From: Thermoleophilia bacterium
GTDB taxonomy: Bacteria > Actinomycetota > Thermoleophilia > RBG-16-64-13
Assembly (NCBI GenBank): GCA_027493445.1
Contig: JAOSKU010000001.1
Span: 918,501-982,500 of the forward strand
Reading direction: 5' to 3'
DNA length: 64,000 bases
Position 1 is the stretch's first letter; every line of letters begins with the position of its first letter. A model generated the notes under the pieces. That model saw only the letters and a list, made by a program, of their open reading frames with translations, searched no databases and was not told where the DNA came from. Shown piece after piece: positions 38,701-47,194 of the stretch. The position numbers and the translations under genes were made by a program.

Positions 38701-39690
38701 TCAGGCCCGGACCGCGCCGGCCGGCCCTGGCTCCAGGGCGAAGGCCCGGCGAAGCACTCCGTCGGCGCCGTACCCGGCCGACTTCTCCCGCAGGTAGCTC
38801 AAGAGGGCCGGAGCACCCGGAGCTGCATGATGCTCCGACCTCACGAAACCGGCGATCTCCTCCCAGGTGGCCCGGCCCGCGACCCGGGTGGCTGAGGAGC
38901 GGAACAAGGAGGCGGCTCGCTCCGAGGGGCTCGGGTTCGACCAAGCAGGTTCCACGCGTACCAGCAAGAAGGCCCGCTGCGACCGTTCCGCCATGAGGCT
39001 GCCCACAAGCCACAGACGAAGTAGGTCGAAGAATCCCCGGTCGCCCGAGAGCTCCTCCCACGCGCCTGTGGCCAGCACCTCGGAGGCCCAGCCCTTTGCT
39101 CCTTGCCTGTAGCGGCTCCCATCTACCGATACCGCGGCCCCCGGGAGCAACCCTTGAAGAGACGGGTCGACCACCACCAGAAGGTCCTCGCACTCGATGA
39201 GCACGGCCGGCTCAGTGACGTCGGCCTCGTCCTCCCCGAAGGCGGTACGAGCCTGAAGCAGGGGTAAGTGAGCGCCTTCTCTCTGCGGCGAGTATCCCCA
39301 GTAGACACAGCGAGGAGCGACTACGTCGTGGCCGGTCCATGCCTCGAGCAAGGGCCCCAAAGCCGACGAGATCTCGAGCCATCGGAAAACGTTCCAGGCG
39401 ACGGCCCGTTCGCTGCCATCGTGCTTGAAGCGCGCGTCGTTGCCGGCGCGCCGCCCGCCCACCAGGAGACGCAGGCTCTCCTCATCGGTCCACAGCAGGT
39501 TGTCGACGGCACGCTCGTAGGCGAACGTCGAACGGGCGATGGCGATCTTGTGCACCGGACAGGCGTACTCGGGCGTGGCGCGGAAGAGGGCCTCCTGGGC
39601 AGGGACGGCGTGATCGCAGCCTCGAACAGGGCAGACGACTTCAGGACCGCGCTTCGGGGCGCGCGGTTTGAGCAACGAAACGCCGTACAT
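38701..39690 (-). CDS. Hypothetical protein with N-terminal Cys/His knuckles
   Basis: A 329-residue protein I do not recognise. Near the N-terminus VVCPVRGCDHAV and YACPVHKIAI carry CxxxxCxH and CxxH pairs that could bind zinc. The middle has FKHDGSERAVAWNVFRWLEI and PAVLIECEDLLVVVDPSLQG. The latter resembles a nuclease-type core strand, but this is not firm. There are no membrane segments. It is divergently placed with the class II aldolase gene, about 235 bp apart. ATG 39690 is the start. Codon use matches its neighbours. Confidence 0.6.
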   Translation of the reverse strand: MYGVSLLKPRAPKRGPEVVCPVRGCDHAVPAQEALFRATPEYACPVHKIAIARSTFAYERAVDNLLWTDEESLRLLVGGRRAGNDARFKHDGSERAVAWNVFRWLEISSALGPLLEAWTGHDVVAPRCVYWGYSPQREGAHLPLLQARTAFGEDEADVTEPAVLIECEDLLVVVDPSLQGLLPGAAVSVDGSRYRQGAKGWASEVLATGAWEELSGDRGFFDLLRLWLVGSLMAERSQRAFLLVRVEPAWSNPSPSERAASLFRSSATRVAGRATWEEIAGFVRSEHHAAPGAPALLSYLREKSAGYGADGVLRRAFALEPGPAGAVRA

Positions 39691-39861
39691 GGATGGTACC
39701 TCGGCCTCGGGTCTTTGCCTCTGTCAACGTGCGAACGTGCCCGAGGTCACTGTTGCCGGGCCGGCGGCCGCTCTCGGTCTTTGGGTCTCCACGTCGCTCT
39801 GGCGCCCCGGGGTTGACCCAACGAGCACGTTCAGCGCGTTCGGCGAGATTCGCCGACAGGG

Positions 39862-39890
39862 TTGACCTGCCCCCGGCGGCATGTTACGAC
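39862..39890 (+). promoter_or_regulatory. Promoter of the class II aldolase gene
   Basis: TTGACC (39862-39867) and TACGAC (39885-39890) are 17 bases apart, placing the start about 30 bases before the ATG of the aldolase. Confidence 0.55.
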
Positions 39891-39924
39891 ACGAGTGCCG
39901 CATGACGCCGACAAGGAGCAGAGC

Positions 39925-40875
39925 ATGATCGTCACCACCAAGAAGCTGTTCGAGCTCGCCTACGGCAAGTACGCCATCGGCGCCTACAACATCAACAATC
40001 TAGAGCAGGCTATGGGGCTGTTCCTGGGGAATATCGACTCGCAGGCGCCGTTCATCATCCAGATCTCAAAGGGCGCGCGCTCCTATACCGACAAGCGCAT
40101 GCTCGAAGGCCTCATCCGGGCGGCCGACGAAGTCTTCCCCGAAGCCATCTTCGCGGTGCATCTGGACCATGGCGATGTGGAAGCCTGCATCGATTGCATC
40201 GAGAGCGGCTTCTACTCCTCGGTCATGATCGACGCCTCCGCCAATCCCCTGGCCGAGAATATCCGCATCACCGGGGAGATCGTCGAGGCAGCCCACGCCA
40301 AGGGCATCGTGGTGGAAGCCGAGCTGGGGCAGCTGGGAGGGGTCGAGGAGCACGTGAAGATCGACGAGAAGAACGCCCATCTCACCGATCCAGACGAGGC
40401 TCAGGAGTTCGTCGACGGTTCCGGCTGCGACAGCCTGGCCGTGGCCATTGGCACCAGTCACGGGGCGTACAAGTTCAGCGGTGCGCAGGCCTTGCGCCTG
40501 GACGTGCTCGCCGAGATCCAGAGGCGCCTGCCCGGTTTCCCCCTGGTCATGCATGGCTCGTCCTCGGTGCCCCAGGAAGAGGTAGCCCGCATCAACGAGG
40601 CCGGTGGGGCGCTGAAGGGCGCCAAGGGCGTCGACGAGGACGAGTTCGCCAAGGCAGTGCCGCTGGGCGTCACCAAGGTCAACATCGACACCGACGGGCG
40701 CTTGGTCTGGACCCGCGTGCACCGCGAGTTCTTTCGCGACAAGCCGGAGAAGTTCGACCTGCGCGACCCGGGCAAGATGTTCATGGCCGAGTACGCCAAG
40801 TTCATCGCCCACAAGAACCAGAAGCTGGGCTCCGCCGGGCGCCTGGAAGAGGTGCGCGCCGCCCTGAAAGCCTAA
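39925..40875 (+). CDS. fba: Class II fructose-bisphosphate aldolase
   Basis: A 316-residue zinc aldolase of glycolysis and gluconeogenesis. Zinc and substrate motifs are FAVHLDHGDVEACIDCIESG, IVVEAELGQLGGVEEH, VAIGTSHGAYKF, LVMHGSSSVPQEEV, and KVNIDTDGRLVWTRVHREFF. ATG 39925 follows AAGGAGCAGAGC. It stands as a single gene between its own promoter and a strong hairpin. With glpX elsewhere in the window it supports a gluconeogenic carbon flow. Confidence 0.95.
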   Translation: MIVTTKKLFELAYGKYAIGAYNINNLEQAMGLFLGNIDSQAPFIIQISKGARSYTDKRMLEGLIRAADEVFPEAIFAVHLDHGDVEACIDCIESGFYSSVMIDASANPLAENIRITGEIVEAAHAKGIVVEAELGQLGGVEEHVKIDEKNAHLTDPDEAQEFVDGSGCDSLAVAIGTSHGAYKFSGAQALRLDVLAEIQRRLPGFPLVMHGSSSVPQEEVARINEAGGALKGAKGVDEDEFAKAVPLGVTKVNIDTDGRLVWTRVHREFFRDKPEKFDLRDPGKMFMAEYAKFIAHKNQKLGSAGRLEEVRAALKA

Positions 40876-40886
40876 TCGAAGCGAGA

Positions 40887-40924
40887 GGCGCCCGGTCCGG
40901 CCGGCGACGGCCGGACCGGGCGCC
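40887..40924 (+). terminator. 17-bp perfect hairpin after fba
   Basis: GGCGCCCGGTCCGGCCG (40887-40903) pairs perfectly with CGGCCGGACCGGGCGCC (40908-40924) around a GCGA tetraloop. It lies 12 bp after the fba stop and 36 bp before the ABC ATPase start. No U tract follows, so it may stop or stabilise the 3' end rather than act as a classic terminator. Confidence 0.7.
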
Positions 40925-40960
40925 ATGTCGACTCCCCCGGACCGGAGGTCCACCGAGGCG

Positions 40961-41884
40961 ATGTCGGCCGTCATTCAGATCGAGCACCTGCGCAAGACCT
41001 ATGGACGCACCGTGGCGGTCGACGACGTCTCATTCGCCGTCGAGCGGGGAGAGATCTTCGGACTTCTCGGACCGAACGGCGCCGGCAAGACCACTACGGT
41101 CGAGTGCTTGCAGGGCCTACGTGCCGCTGACGCGGGGTATTTGCGCGTGCTCGGCCTCGACCCCCGCACGCAGGCGGCAGAGCTGCGCCTCCGGATCGGT
41201 TGCCAGCTGCAGGAGTCGGCTCTGCCTGATCGCATCAAGGTCTGGGAGGCCCTGGACCTTTTTGCCGCCTTCGGCCGCAAACAAACCGACTGGCTCCGGT
41301 GTATGGAGCAATGGGGTCTCGCCCAGAAGAGCAAGGCCACTTTCGCCAGCCTGTCGGGCGGCCAGCGCCAGCGACTCCTGGTCGCCCTTGCACTGGTCAA
41401 CGAGCCTGAGGTGGTCTTCCTCGACGAGATGACCACCGGCCTCGACCCCGGCTCGCGGCGGGTGGCCTGGGACCTGATCCGCGCCATCCGAGAACGGGGC
41501 GCCACGGTGGTGCTGGTCACCCACTTCATGGATGAAGCCGAGGCCCTTTGCGACCGGGTGGCGATCGTCGACGAAGGCCGCGTTTCCGCACTCGGCGCCC
41601 CCTGGCAGCTCATCGAACGGTACGCCGGGCCGGGCCGGGTGACCTTCAGCGCCGCCGAGCACGACCTCACCTGGTTGCACGCGGTCCCGGGCGTGGAGAG
41701 CGTAACCCACAGCGGCCTGCGGATCTCGGTGGAAGGGACCGGCCCGCTCCTGGCCTTGGTGGCCGCCGCACTGGTCGAGCACGGCATTGCTCCCCTCGAC
41801 CTGGCCAACCAGCGGCCGACCCTCGAGGAGGTCTTCCTGGCTCTCACCGGCCGCCGCACGCTGGAGGAAGGAGAGACGCCGTGA
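40961..41884 (+). CDS. ABC-2 exporter ATPase
   Basis: A 307-residue ATPase of the drug/antibiotic exporter (CcmA/DrrA) class: Walker A FGLLGPNGAGKTTTVECLQG, Q-loop CQLQESALPDRIKVWEALDL, signature ASLSGGQRQRLLVALALVNE, Walker B VVFLDEMTTGLDPGSRRVAW, H-loop VTHFMDEAEALCD, and a C-terminal helper domain. ATG 40961 (MSAVIQIEHLRKTYGRTV) is preferred; ATG 40925 would lie at the foot of the hairpin. The stop overlaps the permease start. Confidence 0.93.
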   Translation: MSAVIQIEHLRKTYGRTVAVDDVSFAVERGEIFGLLGPNGAGKTTTVECLQGLRAADAGYLRVLGLDPRTQAAELRLRIGCQLQESALPDRIKVWEALDLFAAFGRKQTDWLRCMEQWGLAQKSKATFASLSGGQRQRLLVALALVNEPEVVFLDEMTTGLDPGSRRVAWDLIRAIRERGATVVLVTHFMDEAEALCDRVAIVDEGRVSALGAPWQLIERYAGPGRVTFSAAEHDLTWLHAVPGVESVTHSGLRISVEGTGPLLALVAAALVEHGIAPLDLANQRPTLEEVFLALTGRRTLEEGETP

Positions 41885-42627
41885 CCGTGCTCCGCAAGAT
41901 GACCTGGGTGGAGCTGAAGCTGTTCTTGCGGGAGCCCTTGACGGTCATCTTCACCCTGGCTTTGCCGCTGGTGGTGCTCTTCATCCTGGGTGGCGTCTTT
42001 GGGAACACCCCGGACCCTGAGGGCGTGGTGTATCGCGGCGTGGGAGCCATGGACTACTACGTTCCCGCCTACATCGGCTTGGTCATCGCCTCGGTCGGAC
42101 TGGTGGGCCTGCCCATGCACCTGGCGGCCTACCGCGAGCGAGGCGTGCTGCGACGGTTCAAGGCCTCGTCTGTCCCGGCCGGGAACGTGGTGGGAAGCCA
42201 GGTCGCCGTCACGATGATCAGCGCGGCCGCCGGCAGCCTCCTGCTCATGGCCGCCGCCCGACTCGCCTACAGTTTCCAAGCTCCGCATGCACCCGAACAG
42301 GTGGTGCTGGCCTTCGTGCTGGCCGCCCTGAGCTTCTCCGCCCTGGGCGTGCTGCTGGGCGCCCTCCTGCCAACAGCCCGAGCCGCCCAGGGGGCCGGGA
42401 TCCTGCTCTGGTTCGTGATGCTGTTCATCGGCGGAGCCGGGCCCCCACCCGAGGTGCTGACCGACAGCATGCGTTTCGTGGCCCAGCTGACCCCGCTGCA
42501 GCACGCTATCACTCTGCTTCAGGACCCGTGGCTGGGGTTCGGATGGAACTGGCGAGAGACGCTTGTCGTGGCCGGCATTACAGCGGCCTCGGCCTTGATC
42601 GCGCTTCGCTTCTTCCGCTGGGAGTAG
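41881..42627 (+). CDS. ABC-2 type permease
   Basis: A 248-residue permease with six helices. It starts MTVLRKMTWVELKLFLREPL and continues FTLALPLVVLFILGGVFG, RGVLRRFKASSVPAGNVVGS (the conserved ABC-2 cytosolic loop), and LSFSALGVLLGALLPTARAA. GTG 41881 overlaps the ATPase stop (GTGA). The pair forms a half-size exporter of unknown substrate, possibly for drugs or lipids. Confidence 0.92.
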   Translation: MTVLRKMTWVELKLFLREPLTVIFTLALPLVVLFILGGVFGNTPDPEGVVYRGVGAMDYYVPAYIGLVIASVGLVGLPMHLAAYRERGVLRRFKASSVPAGNVVGSQVAVTMISAAAGSLLLMAAARLAYSFQAPHAPEQVVLAFVLAALSFSALGVLLGALLPTARAAQGAGILLWFVMLFIGGAGPPPEVLTDSMRFVAQLTPLQHAITLLQDPWLGFGWNWRETLVVAGITAASALIALRFFRWE

Positions 42628-42783
42628 GCGGGTCTCCCGACCCCCACTGGTCGTGTGAGACCGCAGCCCGTACTACGACCCACCCCGCCCATGCATAGCC
42701 CGCCGTCCCGCCGGGCACCTACCTCCTGCATACCCGGATCCCGGATCCTGCTCCCACGAGAGACCGGCGAGAGGAGCCACTCC

Positions 42784-43092
42784 ATGAGCCCACGCGACCC
42801 CCGCATGCGGCCCGGGCCCAATGACCCGCGCCTGATCACTCCGCGCACCGGTCCGCCGCAGCCCGAGGTCATCCCCCTTGGCTACCTCGAGGGAGCTCTG
42901 TGGCGGCTCGTGGTGCATCATCCCTCTCCCGGTACCCCCAAGGACGAGCCTGTCCCCGAGGTCCACCGGCAGGAGCAAGGCCATCCCCACTGGGACCTGG
43001 TTGGGCGGAGCGACGTACTCTCCCGACTGGTCTACCAAGCCTGGCGCCGGGGTCGCGAGGAGCGGCGCGGCTCGGGGCTCCTCACGCGCTGA
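42784..43092 (+). CDS. Hypothetical small protein
   Basis: A 102-residue Pro/Arg/His-rich protein with no recognised domain. It starts MSPRDPRMRPGPNDPRLITP at ATG 42784, with GAGAGGAG eight bases upstream. It continues IPLGYLEGALWRLVVHHPSP, and ends RRGREERRGSGLLTR. The good ribosome site supports translation, but composition alone could mislead in GC-rich DNA. Confidence 0.5.
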   Translation: MSPRDPRMRPGPNDPRLITPRTGPPQPEVIPLGYLEGALWRLVVHHPSPGTPKDEPVPEVHRQEQGHPHWDLVGRSDVLSRLVYQAWRRGREERRGSGLLTR

Positions 43093-43257
43093 GCCTGGGG
43101 GTACGCATGTTGGCCGTGTGGGCCCGACTGGGCGGCCATCAGAAACGGAGGGAACATGACCCGGGGCGGCCACGAGGCCGGCGCCGCGCGGCTCGGCTTG
43201 TCGCCCAGACGGGCTGCCCCTACAATTGACACGGCTCCGATCTGATTGTCGGAGAGT

Positions 43258-43329
43258 GCCGGCGTGGCTCAATGGTAGAGCAGCTGATTTGTAATCAGCA
43301 GGTTGGGGGTTCGATTCCCTTCGCCGGCT
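43258..43329 (+). tRNA. tRNA-Thr (anticodon UGU)
   Basis: Acceptor GCCGGCG pairs with CGCCGGC. The D-arm is GCTCAATGGTAGAGC and the anticodon stem GCTGA/TCAGC has loop TTTGTAA (anticodon TGT). The T-arm is GGGGGTTCGATTCCC. The CCA end is not encoded. It is an isolated tRNA gene upstream of the M24 peptidase. Confidence 0.95.
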
Positions 43330-43548
43330 TTCCACTCGATCACGATCGTTCACCTACGAGCCGCGATCCCCGGGGCCTTACCACTACGCCACCACCTGCC
43401 AAGCTCCGCTTGTCCGAAGCGAGGACCTAAGCGCGGCGCGGACTCAGAGCCGCCGTCTTCTCTCCCCATGGACAGTCGTTGACCCCGATCCGCATTGAAT
43501 CTACACTCGAACAAGGCATGCGCCAGATGGCTGACGGGAGTCTGAGTG

Positions 43549-44667
43549 ATGGATCGTACCTACAGACACCGACTCGAGCGCTGTGGCCGGATCATGGAAA
43601 ACGCCGGCCTCGACGCGCTCCTCCTCACGAAGCCCGCGAACATGTTCTACCTCACGGGGGACGGGCGCCTCTGCGCATACGCGATCGTCACCCGCGGGGG
43701 GCAGGTGGCTCTTGGTGTGCCCGCCACCGACGTTGCCGACGTCTCGAACCGGGCGCATTTCGACGAGATCACAGGGTTCGCGGACGAAGTCGGCATGATC
43801 CATGCCATCAACCAGCACCTGCGGCACTTCGGTGTCGGGCGGGGTACGCTGGGTCTGGAGTACACGTTTCTCACCCAATCCATGATGGCGATGGTCACCC
43901 ATCCTCACGCCAAGCCAGAGAGCGTGACCGTGGCCGATGCCACCCCCATTCTCTCGGCCTTACGGATGGTCAAGGAGCCTGCCGAGGTCGAGCGCATCCG
44001 AGTCGCAGCCGGCGTGGCGACCAAGGGCATCGAGGCAGCCGTCTCGAAGCTACACGTGGGCATGACCGAGAGCCAGGTGGCTGCCGAAGCGGAGTACGCC
44101 ATGCGCCAGGCGGGCGCCGAGAATTTCTACCGCACCTATGTCTCCTCCGGTCCCCGGACGAACATCGCCCACGGCCTGCCCACAGCCCGGCGTCTCGAGG
44201 ATGGCGACCTGCTCATGATCGACGTTCATCCTGTCGTGCATGGCTACAGTGCGGACCTGTGCCGCACGACATGTCTTGGCCGGCCCACGAGCGAGCAGGC
44301 CCAGGCCTTCGACGACTACCTCCTCGCTCAACAAGCTACCATCGACGCCATCGCCCCGGGGGTGACGGTGGCCGATCTTGAGGCGCGGATGCATGCCATG
44401 CTCAGGGACTCCGGCCACGGGGATAGCATATTCGGCCCACCCATTCACGGGGTGGGCATCGAGTTCGAGGAGGCACCCCTTCCCCCCGATCACGCCTTCT
44501 TTCACGGCGAGAAGGACATGCCCGCGATCCAAGCGGGGGTGGTCCTGTCGGTGGGCAATTGCGGGCTCTACGCAGGGGGTTGGGGCGTCAGGGTGGAGGA
44601 CACGAACGTGGCGACGGCGGAAGGCCGTCAGACCCTGACCGAGTACCCCCGGGTTCTGACTCCCTGA
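43549..44667 (+). CDS. M24 family Xaa-Pro peptidase
   Basis: A 372-residue creatinase/aminopeptidase-P-like protein. The N-terminal domain starts MDRTYRHRLERCGRIMENAG and LLLTKPANMFYLTGDGRLCA. The pita-bread domain carries the five metal ligands: LLMIDVHPVVHGYSADLCRT (two Asp), FGPPIHGVGIEFEEAPLP (His, Glu) and WGVRVEDTNVAT (Glu). It probably cleaves Xaa-Pro peptides. A GTG three bases earlier is an alternative start. It follows tRNA-Thr and converges on the small secreted protein gene. Confidence 0.92.
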   Translation: MDRTYRHRLERCGRIMENAGLDALLLTKPANMFYLTGDGRLCAYAIVTRGGQVALGVPATDVADVSNRAHFDEITGFADEVGMIHAINQHLRHFGVGRGTLGLEYTFLTQSMMAMVTHPHAKPESVTVADATPILSALRMVKEPAEVERIRVAAGVATKGIEAAVSKLHVGMTESQVAAEAEYAMRQAGAENFYRTYVSSGPRTNIAHGLPTARRLEDGDLLMIDVHPVVHGYSADLCRTTCLGRPTSEQAQAFDDYLLAQQATIDAIAPGVTVADLEARMHAMLRDSGHGDSIFGPPIHGVGIEFEEAPLPPDHAFFHGEKDMPAIQAGVVLSVGNCGLYAGGWGVRVEDTNVATAEGRQTLTEYPRVLTP

Positions 44668-44748
44668 CAGCGTGCCGATAGTGCGGGAAGTACTCCCAGC
44701 TCGCGAGGACGAGCTGGCCAGAACGCATGCCAGACGCGGAAGATGAAA

Positions 44749-44780
44749 GGGGCCGGCCGGCTTCAACCGGGCCGGTCCCC
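44749..44780. terminator. Hairpin between convergent genes
   Basis: GGGGCCGGCCGG (44749-44760) pairs with CCGGGCCGGTCCCC (44767-44780), with small bulges and a CTTCAA loop. It lies between the 3' ends of the M24 peptidase and the secreted protein gene, so it could end both transcripts. There is no U tract. Confidence 0.5.
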
Positions 44781-44817
44781 CAACGGCTCAAGGCCCCAAA
44801 GATGGAGAGCCTCTCCG

Positions 44818-45117
44818 CTACGGCGTCACGGGTGTTCCGTGACCACCGGACCGCACCGTCACCAGAGCCAGGTCCACAGCCGGCGTGGCTTGATCGGCCC
44901 CGGCGTTGGGATTCCCCTCGCCGGGTACTGTTCCCGGGCTCGCCATCGGGCCCGACACCCCGGATGGATTGGCCGCCACCGGATTCCCGAACCCACGGTT
45001 GTCTGCTCCGGGCGCGGTTGCCGCGTTAAACAAGTGGTCACTCGCGAAGGCCGGCGCCGCCGCGACCGCGAGAAGAGCCAGGGCAAGCAGCAGGATAAGG
45101 AGCAGTCTGGTGCTCAT
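44818..45117 (-). CDS. Small secreted Gly/Pro/Asn-rich protein
   Basis: A 99-residue protein of unknown function. Residues 1-26 are a clear signal peptide (MSTRLLLILLLALALLAVAA, cleavage after AFA). The mature part is low complexity (GADNRGFGNPVAANPSGVSG, GTVPGEGNPNAGADQATP), with no cysteines. ATG 45117 has AAGGAGGGTGAT directly before it, an excellent ribosome site. It is divergent from the DUF364 gene. Its style recalls the repetitive secreted protein at 23131, but they share no clear motif. Confidence 0.75.
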   Translation of the reverse strand: MSTRLLLILLLALALLAVAAAPAFASDHLFNAATAPGADNRGFGNPVAANPSGVSGPMASPGTVPGEGNPNAGADQATPAVDLALVTVRSGGHGTPVTP

Positions 45118-45363
45118 ATCACCCTCCTTGGATCGGTTCGTTCCTCAGGGTCCTAAGACCCTCGACTTCCAACATAGTCCCCTCCTCGCCACGTTTCCAT
45201 GTCTTCGAGCCGGTCTCGGCCGTTGGTCGCCTCTCACCGCCGACCCGGTGGCCGAGCTCGTCTGTTATCTATCTTCGCCTCGAAACCCGCCTGGTTTCGT
45301 GTGTTTCGGAGCGCTATTCTGTGGGAAACTGCCTTCGAGACGCTCAGTCGAGAAGGAGGCACC

Positions 45364-46221
45364 GTGGAACGAGACAAAGACCGCGTAAGAGGCATCCTGA
45401 CTGAGACGCGCGCCGACATCGTGAGCAGGCTCGGACCGTCGCTCAACGCGCTCACCGTCGAGCGCGTCGTCATCGGTCTCTTCTTCACGGGGGTCAAGCT
45501 GAGCAACGGCCAGGGAGGCGTATGCTACACGCCCATAAAGACCATCCCGGAGGCAGTGTGCTGTCCAAGCTCCGCCCGAGCGATGCCCTCATCGGGTGAG
45601 CTTCGCGGAAGGCCGGCCGCCGACCTGCTCGACGAGATGTGGGGGGGAAGCGCGGTGCGGAAGGCCGTTGGAATCGCCACCCTGAACGCGCTCTCGGCCA
45701 CCTGCTGGGAGCAGTGTTCCCCCACGCAGTATGCTATCGAACGGGGGGTCGATGCCCTCGATACCCTGAGCCTGAATGACGAGCAGCTCGTCGTGGTGGT
45801 CGGGGCCCTCGCCCCTTTTCTCAAGATCCTCAAACGACGTGGAAAACCCTTCCGGGTTCTGGAACTCGATCCCACGACGCTGAAGCCCGACGAGCTACCC
45901 TTCTACGCCCCCGCCGACCAAGCCGGGCGCGTTGTGCCGCAGGCGGACGTGCTCGTCGTGACGGGCACCTCGCTGATCAACGACACTCTCGAGGACCTGC
46001 TGGCCCTTGCACGGCCCGAGGCGTTGGCGGTGGTGGTCGGCCCGACGGCGAGCATGCTGCCCGACGCCTTCTTCCGCCGCGGAGTCGATGTGGTAGGGGG
46101 AGTCCTGGTCACCGCGCCGGACGCGCTCCTCGACGTCCTCAGCGAAGCCGGCTCGGGCTTCCACTTCTTCGGCCGCTCGGCGGAGCGGGTCGTTGTGCGC
46201 CGGCCAGCCCTGCGCAGTTGA
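45364..46221 (+). CDS. DUF364/DUF4213 putative heavy-metal chelation protein
   Basis: A 285-residue protein of the DUF4213/DUF364 family, linked to heavy-metal or metal-cofactor handling. The N-terminal DUF4213 part includes VVIGLFFTGVKLSNGQGGVC. AVGIATLNALSATCWEQCSP and QLVVVVGALAPFLKIL follow. The DUF364 part has QADVLVVTGTSLINDTLEDL and VVVGPTASMLPDAFFRRGVD. Cysteines at GGVCYTP, AVCCPSS and TCWEQC could be ligands. GTG 45364 follows AAGGAGGCACC. No metal transporter is adjacent. Confidence 0.85.
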   Translation: MERDKDRVRGILTETRADIVSRLGPSLNALTVERVVIGLFFTGVKLSNGQGGVCYTPIKTIPEAVCCPSSARAMPSSGELRGRPAADLLDEMWGGSAVRKAVGIATLNALSATCWEQCSPTQYAIERGVDALDTLSLNDEQLVVVVGALAPFLKILKRRGKPFRVLELDPTTLKPDELPFYAPADQAGRVVPQADVLVVTGTSLINDTLEDLLALARPEALAVVVGPTASMLPDAFFRRGVDVVGGVLVTAPDALLDVLSEAGSGFHFFGRSAERVVVRRPALRS

Positions 46222-46267
46222 AGAGGTCGCGACCCGACCCCCGCTCGCTCGGCATCCAGGTTGGTTC

Positions 46268-46480
46268 CTATCTGTGCAGCGGCGCCTCGCAGAAATACTC
46301 GCCGGATAGCTGGTACGAGAGGAACACGGGGCATCTGCCGCACTCGCAGCCCTTCCTCCCCACGTGCTCGGGATGGAGGTCTCGCCCGCAGTACAGGGCT
46401 CCCTCCTCGAGGGGATTGCTGGTGCACCCGGGGCAGCTGCAGCGTTCCACATTCTCGGGCACATCGGGCACGTAGTTCAT
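46268..46480 (-). CDS. DUF2769 Cys-rich small protein
   Basis: A 70-residue Cys-rich protein. MNYVPDVPENVERCSCPGCT, then YCGRDLHPEHVGRKGCECGR and CPVFLSYQLSGEYFC, match the DUF2769 pattern (CxCxxC, then CxCxxCPV and a final YFC). It probably binds zinc or another metal. ATG 46480 is preceded by GGAGGAGGAG. It converges on the DUF364 gene with 46 bp between the ends. Confidence 0.8.
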   Translation of the reverse strand: MNYVPDVPENVERCSCPGCTSNPLEEGALYCGRDLHPEHVGRKGCECGRCPVFLSYQLSGEYFCEAPLHR

Positions 46481-46678
46481 CGGCTCCTCCTCCCCCCTCG
46501 GGCGCGATGCTTCCCGGGTCGCGATGGCTCGGGATGAAAAGCGTCCACCTTCTTCTGGCCTGCTTTCCCCAGGATCGCCGATTCTGAACGTGGATCCCAG
46601 GAAACCACCGCGTTGCATCCCGCTTATCTTCCATTACTATAGTATTTGGAGGCAGACCAGACTCGAGGAGAAGGAGCG

Positions 46679-47152
46679 ATGACTCGCATTCACAAGAGCA
46701 CCCTCATTGGCGCTCCGATCGCCGAGGTGTACCTGAAAGCCCGCGACCCCGCAGGATGGCCCACCTGGTTCGCCGGATTAACCGGACCGGACAGCCTGAA
46801 GGGCGACGGCGAGGTGGGGACCAAGGGCGACTACACCCTCGCCCTCGCCGGAGTGAACTTCCCGGTCTCTGTAGAGGTGGTGGAGGACCAACATGGTCCC
46901 GAGGGGGCGAGCTGGCGAGGTCTGATCGGCGGCCCGCTCGCAGGCAAGCACCACTGGACCTACCGGCCGCACGGGGATCAGACCGAGGTGACGGTCGACA
47001 TGGAGTACACGGTGCCGGGAGCCGCTCTGGGACGGCTGGCCGACAAGCTGATCGTGGAGCGGATGATGGAACGCAACGTGCAGCAGAGCATCGAGAACCT
47101 CAAGCTCATCTGCGAGCACCGCGCAGAGCGGGGCGGGGTCCACGAGGCATGA
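46679..47152 (+). CDS. SRPBCC-family protein
   Basis: A 157-residue START/polyketide-cyclase-like fold: MTRIHKSTLIGAPIAEVYLK, then ARDPAGWPTWFAGLTG, alternating beta strands, and the long C-terminal helix with IVERMMERNVQQSIENLKLI. Such proteins bind hydrophobic ligands; the ligand is unknown. ATG 46679 follows GAGGAGAAGGAGCG. It faces the DUF2769 gene divergently. Confidence 0.82.
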   Translation: MTRIHKSTLIGAPIAEVYLKARDPAGWPTWFAGLTGPDSLKGDGEVGTKGDYTLALAGVNFPVSVEVVEDQHGPEGASWRGLIGGPLAGKHHWTYRPHGDQTEVTVDMEYTVPGAALGRLADKLIVERMMERNVQQSIENLKLICEHRAERGGVHEA

Positions 47153-47194
47153 ACCGCAAGGCACGGCGCCGCCACTCCGAGGTCGGCCCTCCGC

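Noticed and set aside
43355..43410. tRNA-like D-arm on the minus strand (GGTGGCGTAGTGGTAAGGC) next to tRNA-Thr
   Set aside because: No matching acceptor, anticodon or T-arm could be formed from the neighbouring bases; it is at most a tRNA relic.
43479..44381. Alternative plus-frame protein over the M24 peptidase
   Set aside because: The Arg/His/Gly-rich translation lacks motifs, while the overlapping frame has all five metal ligands of an M24 peptidase.
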